In this document: one piece after another, positions 22,545 through 33,340 of the stretch
Position numbering within the stretch: the stretch's first letter is position 1
Layout of the letters: each line of letters begins with the position of its first letter
NCBI GenBank assembly: GCA_003260075.1
Contig: QLIY01000138.1
Location: 110,633 to 174,632, forward strand
Length of the DNA: 64,000 nt
DNA from: Phallusia mammillata
Lineage: Eukaryota > Chordata > Ascidiacea > Phlebobranchia > Ascidiidae
Direction of reading: 5' to 3'
Translations under genes and position numbers: made by a program
The notes under the pieces: generated by a model
What the model saw: the letters and a program-made list of their open reading frames with translations, nothing else
What the model was told of the DNA's origin: nothing
Database searches by the model: none

Positions 22545-23822
22545 TGCTGTCATAGATACTTGTTCTGTATGGTTATAATTATTGTATTTTTGTCCAACGC
22601 ACCCAAACAGTTCCTAATGCTTCTTATTACACACAGAAAGTAAATTGGCTCGGAGCACACCAGGCGTAACTTTAATACCAAATAATTTCTTGCAGGTTTT
22701 ATATTTGTCTTCGATTCCTAGAAATACTTTTAAAAGCGTTTCGTTCACAAAGACCCAAGATGCCTGTCTTGTTACAAAAAATCTGTTGGATTGTAGATTA
22801 TTTGGTTTTTACTCCTTCAATAAAATTCTTCAATTTAGCTTAATCCACCAGTTTCTATTGGAAAAATGCCGCTTAGGGTTTCTTGCTCTGGAAACGCAAG
22901 CGTGCGACAGAATTAGAACCGTCAAAACCTTGATCCATTTAACGGTTATTTATTCGGCAGGCTTTTAAAAAAAGCATTTTTTTCGTGACAGGTCATTGAA
23001 AGGTCAAACAATGGCCACCAAGGAAATGACCCGTTATTGTGGATTTAATGACAAGATAAGGTAAGGAACGACCGGAAAGAGGTGGTCACGTGGATCATTA
23101 ATGTTGGAGTATGAGAACGGACAAGACAGTAACAAATATCACAATGATTTAAAATACCCAACATTTAGTTCCAGTCGTTCGTTCTGTAAACAACGTATCA
23201 CCAGTACCATGCGTACCTAAATTTTTTGTCAATCGATCATTTGTCAGTGACCTTGATCGACACTATAACAGATGTCACGTGCGAAAACATTTGAGAATAT
23301 TTTAATATTTTGTGCGTTTAGTGCGAGTATAGACAGAACATGATATCGCGGTCGATGAAAAGCTGTATTTAGCAGTTGCTTTCTGCCACAAACATATTGA
23401 GCATAGCACGGAGATAAAAGCTTAGTGAATGAAGCAAAGGTAAAACGTTTAACAAAGTCATTTGAGGTATTTTTTTGAATTGGCAAACTATTTGGACAAT
23501 TAACGTTCACAGCAGCTGTTTTAAATGAGAGCTGACGATTAAAGTCAATTCAAACTCAAGATTGTTTCCTCAGATGTCAATTTAGGGCTAGCTCGTTGCA
23601 AACGATTGTAACCGACAAATACTTAACTTAACAAGCAAAGTTCGATATTTGGACCAAGCTTAATTTAGATGATAATTTTAAAACTTATGAATTTTTAAAA
23701 CACTGTACCTACCACCGTGTTTTTATTAACAAAAATATTTTTCTAGAAATTACAACAAACATTTTGGGTTGATGAGACACTACTACTTCGCCTTTATGCT
23801 AAGTAGTAAATTCAAATTTTAA

Positions 23823-24728
23823 ATGGAGACTACAACACCCGAAGTTGCCATCAAACATGAAATGGAAACAACTGCTGCCGAAGTTGTGATCAAACATTAT
23901 TCTTTGCATACCATTGAAGTTGTTACAGTTTCAACTCTCTCCTGCATAGTTGTCTACCTTGCAATCTCATCACTTGTGTACTTGATTGCAAAGAATGAAG
24001 ACGAACTGAAGACTGTGAACAGATGTTACTGTGTAGCCTCCGTCTTTTTACTCTTATCACTTCTGCCGTCGCCGGTAACTATCACCGCAAATCAACTTTC
24101 TTTAGGAATTTGCTCTTTTGTTTTGCAAATGCTTGGCTTCACAAACATGGGCAAGCTGCCACAACATGCTTTGTACAAATCCGGGAGTTCACCTACTCAA
24201 TGGAGCAGAGTGATAAAGTATGCAAACAAGCTTGTTTTGCTTCTTTTTGCAGTTCTTTCAGTCGTGCCTATCCCACTCTTACTTCTCTATGGTAAACCGA
24301 ATTACGAAGTCAATTTGGGTTGCTCGTTTGAGGAAATGGGTTCTCTGTTTGCTCTTGTCTATGGGGGATATATTTTATCCCACATTCTTTTGTTATTTCT
24401 TGTCTTGCTGCCACTCTCAACTTACTACAGAAATCTTTTAGGAGCCCGGCAAGTCAGTAAGCGTTTGATCGCATGCACAGTGGCATGTGTGCTTGCAGAT
24501 TTCCTGCTAATTGTTCTCGTTGCTTTACTTCATCCGTCAGTAAGAAGCTCTCCCTATCTGACACCTAATTTGTTGCGTTGCATGCACGTCATAGACCACA
24601 TTGTGCTCATTGTCAGTTTGATCTTTTCATTTCCGAACTACAAACAAAGATTTTTTCCTTTCCCGTTGGTGTTCGAAAACAGACGAAATCGAGTTACTCC
24701 AACGTTTTCTCTCCCATACATGGGCTAA
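23823..24728 (+). CDS. Divergent 7TM receptor family, member R2
   Basis: Uninterrupted 301-aa intronless 7TM protein, predicted at the plasma membrane, ligand unknown. A short N-terminus with a doubled motif (METTTPEVAIKHE then METTAAEVVIKHY) leads into TM1 near residues 35-58, followed by six further hydrophobic spans. A Cys at the start of TM3 (LGICSF) and one in extracellular loop 2 (NLGCSF) could form the usual GPCR disulphide. The C-terminus has FSFPNYKQRF then ENRRNRV and SLPYMG. Compared with R1 and R4 it lacks nine residues at the cytoplasmic end of TM3 (GNRFSVYLILWLRQ reduced to GKLPQ), an in-frame loss of 27 bp that would shorten TM3, so function is doubtful. No filler is nearby. 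3' flanking DNA (25017-25870) is duplicated at 33230-34200. Confidence 0.85.
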   Translation: METTTPEVAIKHEMETTAAEVVIKHYSLHTIEVVTVSTLSCIVVYLAISSLVYLIAKNEDELKTVNRCYCVASVFLLLSLLPSPVTITANQLSLGICSFVLQMLGFTNMGKLPQHALYKSGSSPTQWSRVIKYANKLVLLLFAVLSVVPIPLLLLYGKPNYEVNLGCSFEEMGSLFALVYGGYILSHILLLFLVLLPLSTYYRNLLGARQVSKRLIACTVACVLADFLLIVLVALLHPSVRSSPYLTPNLLRCMHVIDHIVLIVSLIFSFPNYKQRFFPFPLVFENRRNRVTPTFSLPYMG

Positions 24729-25993
24729 AATTAATCAGACATCATTTCAGCATGTGATTTAGAAAATTTATCCTGGTTGTGTAATATAATTGTTGTGGTG
24801 ATTTTGTTTGTTTGTGTTTCTTCAAAAGCATTGTTGTAAAGACCAAAAAGTTTGAAAAATACGGATTAAACTGGCATAATATCTAAACTTTTTTTGTGAG
24901 AGGTTTTGCACTTTATTGGTATGTTGTGTTGAATATTTACTTTTTAGCTACATACCGACGGACAATATGGATGAACCGCTAAAGACGGAAGCATCAACTA
25001 AAGCAGTTTTAATAAAAGAAATAACAACAAACGTTTAAAACATTGCCGAAGGAAATGGAAAACCATAAAGCTGTGTAGTATATTTTTATCGTCAATTTGT
25101 GAGCAGCAAATATTTTTGCAATTTGTGATAAATGTTTTGTGCGTTCTGTGTATTTAATGCAATAAAAGTGTGATATATTTTCTCCATATACAAGCTTTGA
25201 CTAACGTGGACTTTGAGAATAACACACGTTTGTCACACTTCATTATAACTAGAACCGCAAAAATGTGCTAAAACATGTACTTGCGTAATGTTTTAAAAAA
25301 TACATACTTGTGCAATGTTTCAGCGAAACTTTTGTCACAATGACTCATCAGCCGTAAACCTTTTGCGTCGTAATTTCGCCTCCTTTTAGAAAGAGAGCAG
25401 AGTTGTAAGAAGGCCTAAAAGTTATGCCCTCACCCCAAAGTTTAAGCCCCAAACTAGGCGCAAATCCAAAGTCTGAATTAAGATTAAAAAGTTGGTAAAA
25501 CTGCGAAACAAATGAGGTGGAATGTAAAGTCAGGCCCTAAATTCGAAACCGACCCAAAAAGCCGGTCAGACATAGTTATGCAGTAAAACATTGCTTAGAT
25601 TAAATTGTTGGATGACGGGCAAGTCATCTGCCAAATTCTTCTTTCAATAGATATTTGTCGCAGTAACATTTTTAAATACGTCAAAAAGCATTTTAACGTC
25701 ACTGCTGATGTTTCTTTGCTCAGGCTGCTTTGAGTCTTTTGCTCATTCGTAAATTTGAACGTTTGCATTGAGATCGCGTTTATATATTTTTTGTTTGTTT
25801 TTAACAAAGAAAACGAGTCATCAAGCTGATTAGATAACAAGCAAATCTTTTTCTAACAAGCTGGCTCTTGACACTCTGTAGCGGTTGATGAATATAAAAC
25901 ATACGACTTAAAATAAAATAAAAATAAAAAAAAAGTTTATTCAATGTTAGTGGAGTTCCTTTTCGGTGTTTTTTAGCATAATTACCAACCGTT

Positions 25994-26105
25994 AAAATTG
26001 CGCAGATGCCTTTTTACATAAGGATGCAACAATAGTACAAGAACAGTGAACATGATATCTGTTGCTACTGTGCTTGTAATTATGTTTAAAAAAGATCTAT
26101 AAGAT
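25994..26105 (-). pseudogene. 7TM receptor family relic R3 (TM6 region)
   Basis: The minus-strand translation contains IITSTVATDIMFTVLVLLLH followed by PYVK, almost identical to the TM6 region of R4 and R9 (ITSTVACVVTDIIFTVLVLL). Sequence on both sides is unrelated to the rest of the receptor. It is a small decayed fragment. Confidence 0.7.
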
Positions 26106-26490
26106 TCGCATCCACTAGATTCGCATTCTGAAAAAACTTGGATCATTGTAAGCAATTCGTTTTTTAAATCAGTAATGAAAAAATGTTTTACTAGCATTGA
26201 AAAGAAATGTTTTTTAAAAACTTTATTTTGTTGAGTTTGATTCATAGGTTGAACCTGACTGACCAAAAAACATGGGATTACAAACACAGCTGAATTTACT
26301 TAAGCGATTTATGCAGGAGTTTATTATTTCGGTGCTCAGTGAACTACAATATATTTAAAATCTATTTGAATAAGATCTGAAGATACCATCCATCGGCGAA
26401 ATCGATTTTTATGTATTACGTTGCATAACGAAAAACACAGATTGATTTAAGTGTACTGGAAGTTTCGGTTTAGTAACTATTTAAAATTGT

Positions 26491-26491
<1 letters not shown>

Positions 26492-26569
<78 letters not shown>
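26492..26569. other. Poly-C filler (78)
   Basis: Longer class, intergenic, no duplication. Confidence 0.75.
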
Positions 26570-27985
26570 AGTAATTTCTTTCCAATGTTGTGTACATTTC
26601 TTGCCAGTCATGAATAGTGTTGTCCAAATTGTAATGTTGCCTGTTATTTAAATATTACTGACATGAAGATTTAAATTTTATTTGTTACTTTCTTATCGTG
26701 ATCTAATATCGGTGATCTAATATCCATACCGTGAACCGATTCAACCTATTGACTGCCGTTTAAGGTTCAAGATTGACAACAAAAACCGTCTCCACAACAA
26801 GTCATTTGTCACTGATAAAAATAGTGTATTTTGTAAATAATTTACACAACATATAAACAAGTGCGCAATTACAGAGACAATCATATTGCATGAAACACAA
26901 ATCCATTACCGAATGCACAGAAAGCGACATCATATGTAAGTTGAAGTGATCTGTTTAGTGCAAAATGGGAAATAACTGCACGACCATGAAACGTCATAAG
27001 GCGCAAAAAAGCTTTCAAATAAAACTTAGAGAATGTTGTACAATAACGGTCGTTTTACAAATAAATGGCACACAAATTTATACAACAATGCATTGATTGG
27101 ATTACAGGTCCATGTTTTATTCGGGTATAAACAAGGCATCAAATATTCAAACACCGTCGTTCATTTATAAATAGTGGATGCGTTTGACTCTATGTTTCCA
27201 TCTGCTTGATAAAATTTGACAAGAGTACTCCGACGAAATTATAAATTATGTCGCAAGAGTGAATTTGGGAAAACGTTAAACTCATATATACGTTGACAAA
27301 TTAAATAACACACGCAAAAATACTTAGTGACCACAACAATTGAAAATTAAATTACTCGATCTAGTGCATAGAAACCACAATGCTTTACTACATCAAAAGA
27401 TTGTTTCGGTTTTGCTGAAATTGATACTTTATCCAATGTTAGTCAAGATGGAGTTAATTGCTTGGTGTGTTTTTAGCATGATTGCGAACAGATACACTTT
27501 TGCGGATGCATTTTGGCATCTGTTGTTGTTATGATATTGGTATCGTATGGCTATTGCACACACACGTCAAAAACCTCTAAACATGTGCTGTTAGTTTACT
27601 GAAGTTTTCCTTGTATGGTTTCTTCAACAGGATTTCAAAACGTTTTGCATCGATTTGCATAATTCATCAGTGTTGGTTGTTGCTTCCATCTTATATTTTC
27701 GGACATTCTTTGCTTGTGTGTCCGTTTGCCACGAAAAACATACACGGTATGAAACGATGAAAGTTGGTGAACATTTGTCAAAATTGTTTCTGATCAATTT
27801 TAGTCAGTGGGTGTGTGATTTCGTCTCAACTTTTTGGCTAACGCTGGTGAATTTCAGCTTGTGTGTCCATTTACAAGAAAGTGTATGTAAATCTTTACAA
27901 AAACATCTACAAAATTTACAACAAATAAATGACTAAACAGAAACAATTAGTTCATCAATCAGTTTTAGGATGGTTGCAAGCAAAT

Positions 27986-28887
27986 TTATCCCATGTATGG
28001 AAGCGAAACTATTGGAATAATGCGATTTCGTCTGTTTTCCAACACCAACGGGATGGGAAAGAATCTTTGCTTGTAGTTGGGAAATGAGAAGATCAAAGTG
28101 GCATTCAGTGCGATCTGATCCAAGATGTGAATGCAACCAAGCATTGGGAGTGAGAGATAGGGAGAAGTTTGTACATAAGGATGCAACAACAGTACAAGAA
28201 CAGTGAATATGATATATGTTACTACACATGCTACAGTGCTTGTAATTAATCGCTTGCTCACCTTCTTGACTCCTGTGAGGTTCCTGTAGTAAGTTGATAG
28301 CGGAAGTAAAATGAGAAGTAACAAGAAAATGTGGGATAAAATATACCCGGCGTAAACAAAAGCAAAAAGAGACCCCAATAACTCAAACGAGCAACCAAAA
28401 TTGACTTCATATTTCGGTTGACCATAGAGGAATGACATTGGAATAGGCAAAACTGAAGAAACTGCAAAAAGTAGCAAAACAAACCCCTTTGCATACTTTA
28501 CTACTCTGTTCCATTTAGTCGGCGAAGTCACTGATTTGTACAAAGCATGTTGTCGTAACCACAGAATAAGATATACCGAGAAACGGTTGCCCATGTTTGC
28601 AATAACTAGCACACTTAAGCTGAATGTGCACACACCGCTTAAATATTCTTTGACTGTGATATTGAGCAGAGGAGACAGCAGAGAGAAGATTAAAATATTA
28701 AAATATAAGAAGCCAGACAGCAACATTTGTTTACAGTTTTCAGTTCATTTTCTTCCTTTGCAGCCAAATACACGGATGATGAGATTGCAAGATAAAAAGT
28801 AATGCAGATAAGAACTGAGATTGCAACTGGTTCAAACACACCCAATGAATAACTTCTGATCGCAATTTCTGGTGTTGTCGTCTCCAT
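27986..28887 (-). pseudogene. Divergent 7TM receptor family, member R4 (frameshifted)
   Basis: Minus-strand, intronless, starting METTTPEIAIRSYSLG at 28887 and ending SLPYMG at 27986. TM1 and TM2 start normally, but an 8-base tandem duplication (ATTAAAAT twice) near 28690-28705 shifts the frame after CCCLASYILIF; the rest, from TM2 to the C-terminus, is open in the next frame. The homologous segment at 29676-29686 lacks the extra 8 bases. Otherwise all seven spans, the loop Cys residues (GVCTFS, NFGCSF), NRFSVYLILWLRQHALYK and FSFPNYKQRF are present. It is either a young pseudogene or one disrupted allele. R9 (38326-39219) is its closest relative, and their flanks are duplicated too. Confidence 0.8.
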
Positions 28888-29577
28888 TAGGAAATCAGAA
28901 TTTGTACTAGGTTAATGAACGAGCGTTGATAAATATGATTTATTCAAACAAAACCTACATTAACCGTTTTGCTGTTTAATGAAAACACAAAAAAATACTT
29001 GTAAGCAAACACAATTCAACAGGATTTTAGAAAGACGAACGTGTTATAAACGCCTTTGTTTTAATTTTTTTTGTTTTAGCTAGGTCTAACGAGCACATTT
29101 TATTGTTTCTGCACGGTTCGCTTTTAGATTACATTTGTTTCAAGCGGACTGATCTTTTTACTATGGAAACTAAGTTAATTACCTTTTGTCACCTATCGAA
29201 CTACATTCGTCTGCAACGCTTATAAATGTAACACTTTCTCTAATATTCTAACACATCACAAAAACATACCCACGCAGTCAAACTAACCCGTCAGTGATGA
29301 ACCCATTATCAGACAACGTATATGTTTTGTAGGGATTTAAATATTTTATTGATTTTATTTCAGAGCAATTAAAACAGCACAATGTTCCTAAACAATTTAA
29401 TATCACACATTTCATAACTCTTTATAAATGACAGCTGGAGACGATGAAAAAAGATAAATTGAAATGTTTGACACATATAAGTCGTTAGGATAAAATGAAA
29501 GATAAAAACCTTCATCAGATAATGTTAAATTTTACGCATCTAATTTGGGTGAAATTTTATTTCTGCAAAAACACCAA
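28888..29577. other. 5' flank of R4, part of a segmental duplication
   Basis: Non-coding. It matches 39220-40012 (5' flank of R9) almost throughout, including the block TTTGTAGGGATTTAAATATT near 29323-29342. The sequence ends at the poly-C run 29578-29588. Confidence 0.6.
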
Positions 29578-29588
29578 CCCCCCCCCCC
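29578..29588. other. Poly-C filler (11)
   Basis: The right side restarts in the TM3 coding of a receptor, matching 28601 onward, about 1 kb to the left. Confidence 0.75.
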
Positions 29589-29867
29589 AATAACTAGCAC
29601 ACTTAAGCTGAATGTGCACACACCGCTTAAATATTCTTTGACTGTGATATTGAGCAGAGGAGACAGCAGAGAGAAGATTAAAATATAAGAAGCCAGACAA
29701 CAACATTTGTTTACAGTTTTCAGTTCATTTTCTTCCTTTGCAGCCAAATACACGGATGATGAGATTGCAAGATAAAAAGTAATGCAGATAAGAACTGAGA
29801 TTGCAACTGGTTCAATCACATCCAATGAATAACTTCTGATCACAGTTTCTGGTGTTGTCGTCTCCAT
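29589..29867 (-). pseudogene. 7TM receptor family, 5' fragment R5
   Basis: The first about 90 codons of a receptor (METTTPETVIRSYSLDVIEP through TM1, TM2 and into TM3 at LSVLVI), then cut by poly-C filler at 29578-29588. It matches R4 positions 28601-28887 closely but without the 8-base duplication, and its N-terminus is identical to R9. It is probably the 5' end of another copy, or another allele, of R4 whose 3' part was not assembled here. It should not be read as a truncated gene. Confidence 0.75.
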
Positions 29868-30432
29868 TTGGAAATCAAAAATTTTACCAGGTTAATGAAC
29901 GAGCGCAAAGAAGTATGATTTATTCAAACAAAATCTGCATTAACCGATTTTGTTTTTTTTTGTTTTTCTTTCTTCAAATAAAAACACGAAAATGTTACTT
30001 GTAAGCAAATCAATTACAGTTCAACACGATTTTAGGAAGAGTATCAAATGTTCATATGTTGTAAACGCAATTTCAACATTTTTTGTTTTGTTTTAGCTAG
30101 ACCTAGCGAACACATTTTTTTGTTTTTTGATACGTTTCACTTTTAAGTTACAATTGTTTCCAGCAAACTGATCTTTTCACTATGAACTAATGTAGAAGTG
30201 CAACCTTTAATTGAAGAAATTTTACCCTCTGTCTCAAACCGAACTACAAATTTGCTGCAACGTTTGTAATTTTTGTACCTTACTAATTTTCTACTATGTG
30301 TTGCGAACTGGATATCAAACTGTTTAATGCAACAACATGTGTGCTGTCTCGTTTAAATCCTTCTGAAAACAACATTACCTGCACAGTCTAACTACCCCGC
30401 CAGTGATAAACCCATTGGCGGAAACATATGTT
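29868..30432. other. 5' flank of R5
   Basis: Non-coding, a further diverged copy of the receptor 5' flank also seen at 28888-29330 and 39220-39770. It ends in the TTGTAGGGATTTAAA block that was the target of the Penelope-like insertion. Confidence 0.5.
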
Positions 30433-31818
30433 TTGTAGGGATTTAAACTTAGAATCAATTGATTGAGCAGTATCTGACCCTCTGACAGGCAACATANTTT
30501 TTTTACTAGTGACCACATCAAAGACACAGCGGCAAATAGATGCTTTCTTCACGGCGCATCGCACCACCCTTCCCATATTTTCCGTGCCATTATTTTGGGA
30601 GAAGCATCGCGAATCCGACGGCTTAATGAATGCGACGAGCATTTTCTAGAAAGCTTGGCGCGACTGGAAATAAAATGTGCCAACTCGTCGTTCCCAAAGA
30701 ATATCACTGAAACCTGCATCAGTACAGCAAAAGGATGGACTGAAAGATTCCCAACTTCTGCTAATGCGGATAAAGATATTATTCCTTGGGCAACTGCTTT
30801 CCCACATTTTATAAAGCTTTCTTCAAAGGAAAAGGCGTTAAAACCCCAAGCAAGAGTAGTATTTAAAAAACCACTCACATTGGGAAACATTCTTATTAAT
30901 TACAGACGCCTGGCGCACAATGTCGACAACTACAACGGATTATCGGCTCCTTGTGGAAAATGTGCATTATGTGGTCACTATGGCAACCACAAGTCTATGG
31001 TGACAGAACAACGTAGCCTTAGAACTCAGCACGGACGGAACATCTTACTAAAGCAGTCTCTCACTTGCAAGAATTACGGGATTTATGTGGCAACCTGTCT
31101 GCTCTGCAGCAGCCAATATGTCGGCCAAACCAAAAATAAATTCTGTACACGTTGGACGGGCCATCGTACGACCTGGAATTCCTTCCAATTAGACAGCTTC
31201 AATCAACACAGTGACAATGCGTCACTTAGCCAACATTACGCATTCAAGCACGCCATCGCGTATTCAAAAAAACCGGACCTGGCTGAATGTTTCAAAGTAA
31301 CGTTTGCTGAGTGTCCTGATGCCGCCCTGTTGGACCAGGCTGAAGCCAAATGGCTAAAATTAACCGGCGCTACTATCAACATTCAGCGTATGATACTGTC
31401 TAAAATCAGATAGTCAATTTATTGGTTGCCTCGTATGTCGCATTTTTGTATTTTGTTTATGTTGTTTCATCTGCTTTCGTTATCGTTGCGCCCTCCTTTG
31501 CCTCTTATCTCCTATTGTGCCCGTTCGAATGCTAGGCGCGTTTCATCCGCGTCTCTGATAAGACTTGATTGGTGCGCGGGTTTGGGCGTCATTGCTTGCC
31601 AGACCCATACGCGTACAGTTAGCGCCTTTCCACCTGTGAAGTGGTTTGGGTGTTGGTTTTTAGCCTGTTGATGTTTTATCTTCATTTTATTGTTGCTTTT
31701 TTCTCGCTTTTACAGAACTGACGATGCCAATAGGCGAAATATATATTCTTAAACCTTTAACGACTGATTCTGTTTCTCTGGAAACCTGTTTCCATAATTA
31801 GAGTTGTAGGGATTTAAA
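30433..31818 (+). mobile_element. 5'-truncated Penelope-like retroelement with 15-bp target duplication
   Basis: The element occupies 30448-31803 and is bounded by TTGTAGGGATTTAAA at 30433-30447 and again at 31804-31818. The uninterrupted block exists at 29325-29339 in the paralogous flank, so the empty site can be seen. Only the end of the reverse transcriptase and the endonuclease remain, typical of 5' truncation. The 3' part has the motif ACTGACGATGCCAATAGGCG near 31716-31735, characteristic of Penelope-like element tails. Confidence 0.85.
30478..31413 (+). pseudogene. Penelope-like element ORF: RT C-terminus plus GIY-YIG endonuclease
   Basis: Open frame without an initiator in its original context. 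It begins after a stop at 30475 and reads through an ambiguous base at 30497. The first part contains HGASHHPSHIF and GEASRIRRLNECDEHFL, matching the end of Penelope-type reverse transcriptases (RIRR motif). It is followed by a Cys-rich segment (CGKCALCGHY) and a GIY-YIG nuclease core: GIYVATC, then QYVGQTKNKF about ten residues on, then an Arg (RWTGHR). The frame stops at 31413. The catalytic RT domain (YxDD) is missing, so the copy cannot move by itself. Confidence 0.85.
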
Positions 31819-32539
31819 TTTTTTATTGATTTTGCTTCAGAGCAATTAAGCCATCGCAATGTACATAAACAATTTAATATCACATATTACATAAACCTTT
31901 ATCAATGACAGCTGCAGACGAAAAAAAAAATTGGAATTGATTAACACATATAAATTGTTTGGATGAAACTAAAGATAAAAAATCAATATTTAATTTGGGT
32001 TGAATTTTTATTTCTGCAAACAAGTCAGAAGATAAACGAAACCATTTTTCTATTGCAAAAAATCTTTTGTACCAAATTGAATTTGATCTTGATGGTTACG
32101 AAACCTTCAATGTCATTTAAATGAAAGAAATTTTAACGTAATTTATCAATATTTTACTTATATTTTGGACATAGAAAAGTTTTTGTGCAGAGTTAAAAAT
32201 AAGAGGATATCAAGCGCCATGTGATTTGTTAAATATAAGATGTTGTTTAGCATAAATACTCTCTGGAGTCTCTGGTGCAAACTAACTTCAATTTTACAAC
32301 AATTTACTTGGACTACACAGTTTAATTAAATAATAGCAAGAACAAACACAGATTATTGATCATTGTGAAATATATGTATTTGACAATGTGTGCTGCTTTC
32401 TACTTATGACGCACATTTGGCTGTCACAGTTGAACAGATTGCAAAAAAATAAACAAAGAAAAACACATTGAATGACCAAAGCTCGATCCAATGAAAGTAA
32501 ATTCTCTACGAGTTTTTGGAACTTGTGTATTCTTTCGTG

Positions 32540-32710
32540 GACAACCATTGAGCTGCGGCCCGCTGCTGTTTCATACACTTTTTCAAGTTAATACGGCCGT
32601 GTTGCCAAGTCTAAATACATAACCTATAAGAGCTGTGTTGCTGTTTTTTGTAGGCCCGTCCGCGATACAATTTCAGTTTTAAACCGGTCCGCAATGCAAA
32701 AATGTGCCAA
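32540..32710. mobile_element. Decayed hAT MITE, shared with 40675-41035
   Basis: GCGGCCCGCTGCTG near the left and GTCCGCGATACAATTT ... AAACCGGTCCGCAATGC near the right match the internal motifs of the MITE at 21176-21410. The termini are eroded. Confidence 0.5.
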
Positions 32711-32814
32711 TGTCTACTTTAGTGGTTGCAGTGTTTTATGTTTGAATCGTAAATTAATTTAGATTAGATCAACTCAAACAAGGTTATGCTCAGTTTGTGC
32801 ATTGCTGCTTTCGT

Positions 32815-32930
32815 TTCTTTCTCGGTGAAACGCATAGGTCAAGTCGGGATTAGAACCAACAACCATCTAATCACAAAGCGATTGTGTTAACCACAAACCA
32901 CACTCATCTTAGCGACGAAATTATTTATGT
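32815..32930 (-). repeat. tRNA-derived SINE
   Basis: On the minus strand there is an A-box-like TGGTTAACACAATCG followed by the B box GGTTCTAATCCCG at the usual tRNA spacing, then a tail starting TATGCGTTTC. A second copy at the equivalent place in the segmental duplication is at 41230-41345. Confidence 0.6.
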
Positions 32931-33051
32931 TCAACTATATTAAATTCATTTTACGTGCACAGCGCTAAATCAAAAATACACAACACATTGCGTTATTGGG
33001 GTTCACGAGTAACACAGAACACAATTGCAAATACCTAGCACTTGTAGCAAG

Positions 33052-33120
<69 letters not shown>
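33052..33120. other. Poly-C filler (69)
   Basis: Longer class; interrupts the receptor relic R6. Confidence 0.75.
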
Positions 33121-33122
<2 letters not shown>

Positions 33123-33235
33123 CCAAAAATTGAAAAATGCTCTGGTGTATGTAAGTGATAGGACTGGTGTGCTCACCTCTTTGGCACCTGTGAGGTTTCT
33201 GTAGTTTTTAGTTGAGAGCGGAAGTAAACGAAATA
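33121..33235 (-). pseudogene. 7TM receptor family relic R6 (TM5/loop 3)
   Basis: The minus-strand translation reads LPLSTKNYRNLTGAKEVS, matching LPLSTYYRNLTGVKKVS of R4 with one extra codon. It is followed by unrelated sequence and then poly-C (33052-33120). The DNA on the other side (33230 onward) is the 3' flank of R2-type genes, so a deletion or assembly join lies here. Confidence 0.65.
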
Positions 33236-33320
33236 ACAACAAACTTTAAAACATTGCAGAAGGAAATGAACAAAACCATAAAAATTTTGTAATATATTTT
33301 TATCGTCAATTTGTGGGCAA

Positions 33321-33340
33321 CCCCCCCCCCCCCCCCCCCC
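33321..33340. other. Poly-C filler (20)
   Basis: Replaces about 44 bases that the paralogous segment has at 25105-25148. Confidence 0.85.

Larger units (their letters stand above)
20735..23822. other. Intergenic between R1 and R2
   Basis: No gene is supported. Contents: the hAT MITE at 21176-21410, a possible degenerate hAT element at about 21552-21855, GCCC-rich degenerate repeat pieces near 22130-22390, and a 70-base poly-C filler (22473-22542). Confidence 0.5.
24729..27985. other. Intergenic with a receptor relic
   Basis: Contents: the R2 3' flank, a GCCC-rich repeat at 25395-25580, the receptor relic R3 at 25994-26105, a 78-base poly-C filler at 26492-26569, and 26.9-27.95 kb, which is diverged from but homologous to 37.0-38.27 kb (3' flank of R9). 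Short ORFs here do not look like genes. Confidence 0.5.
31819..33051. other. Intergenic, duplicated with 39.8-41.4 kb
   Basis: Non-coding. Collinear with 39780-41380 but diverged. It contains a decayed hAT MITE (about 32540-32710) and a minus-strand tRNA-like SINE (32815-32930), both also present in the other copy, then a 69-base poly-C run. Confidence 0.55.
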
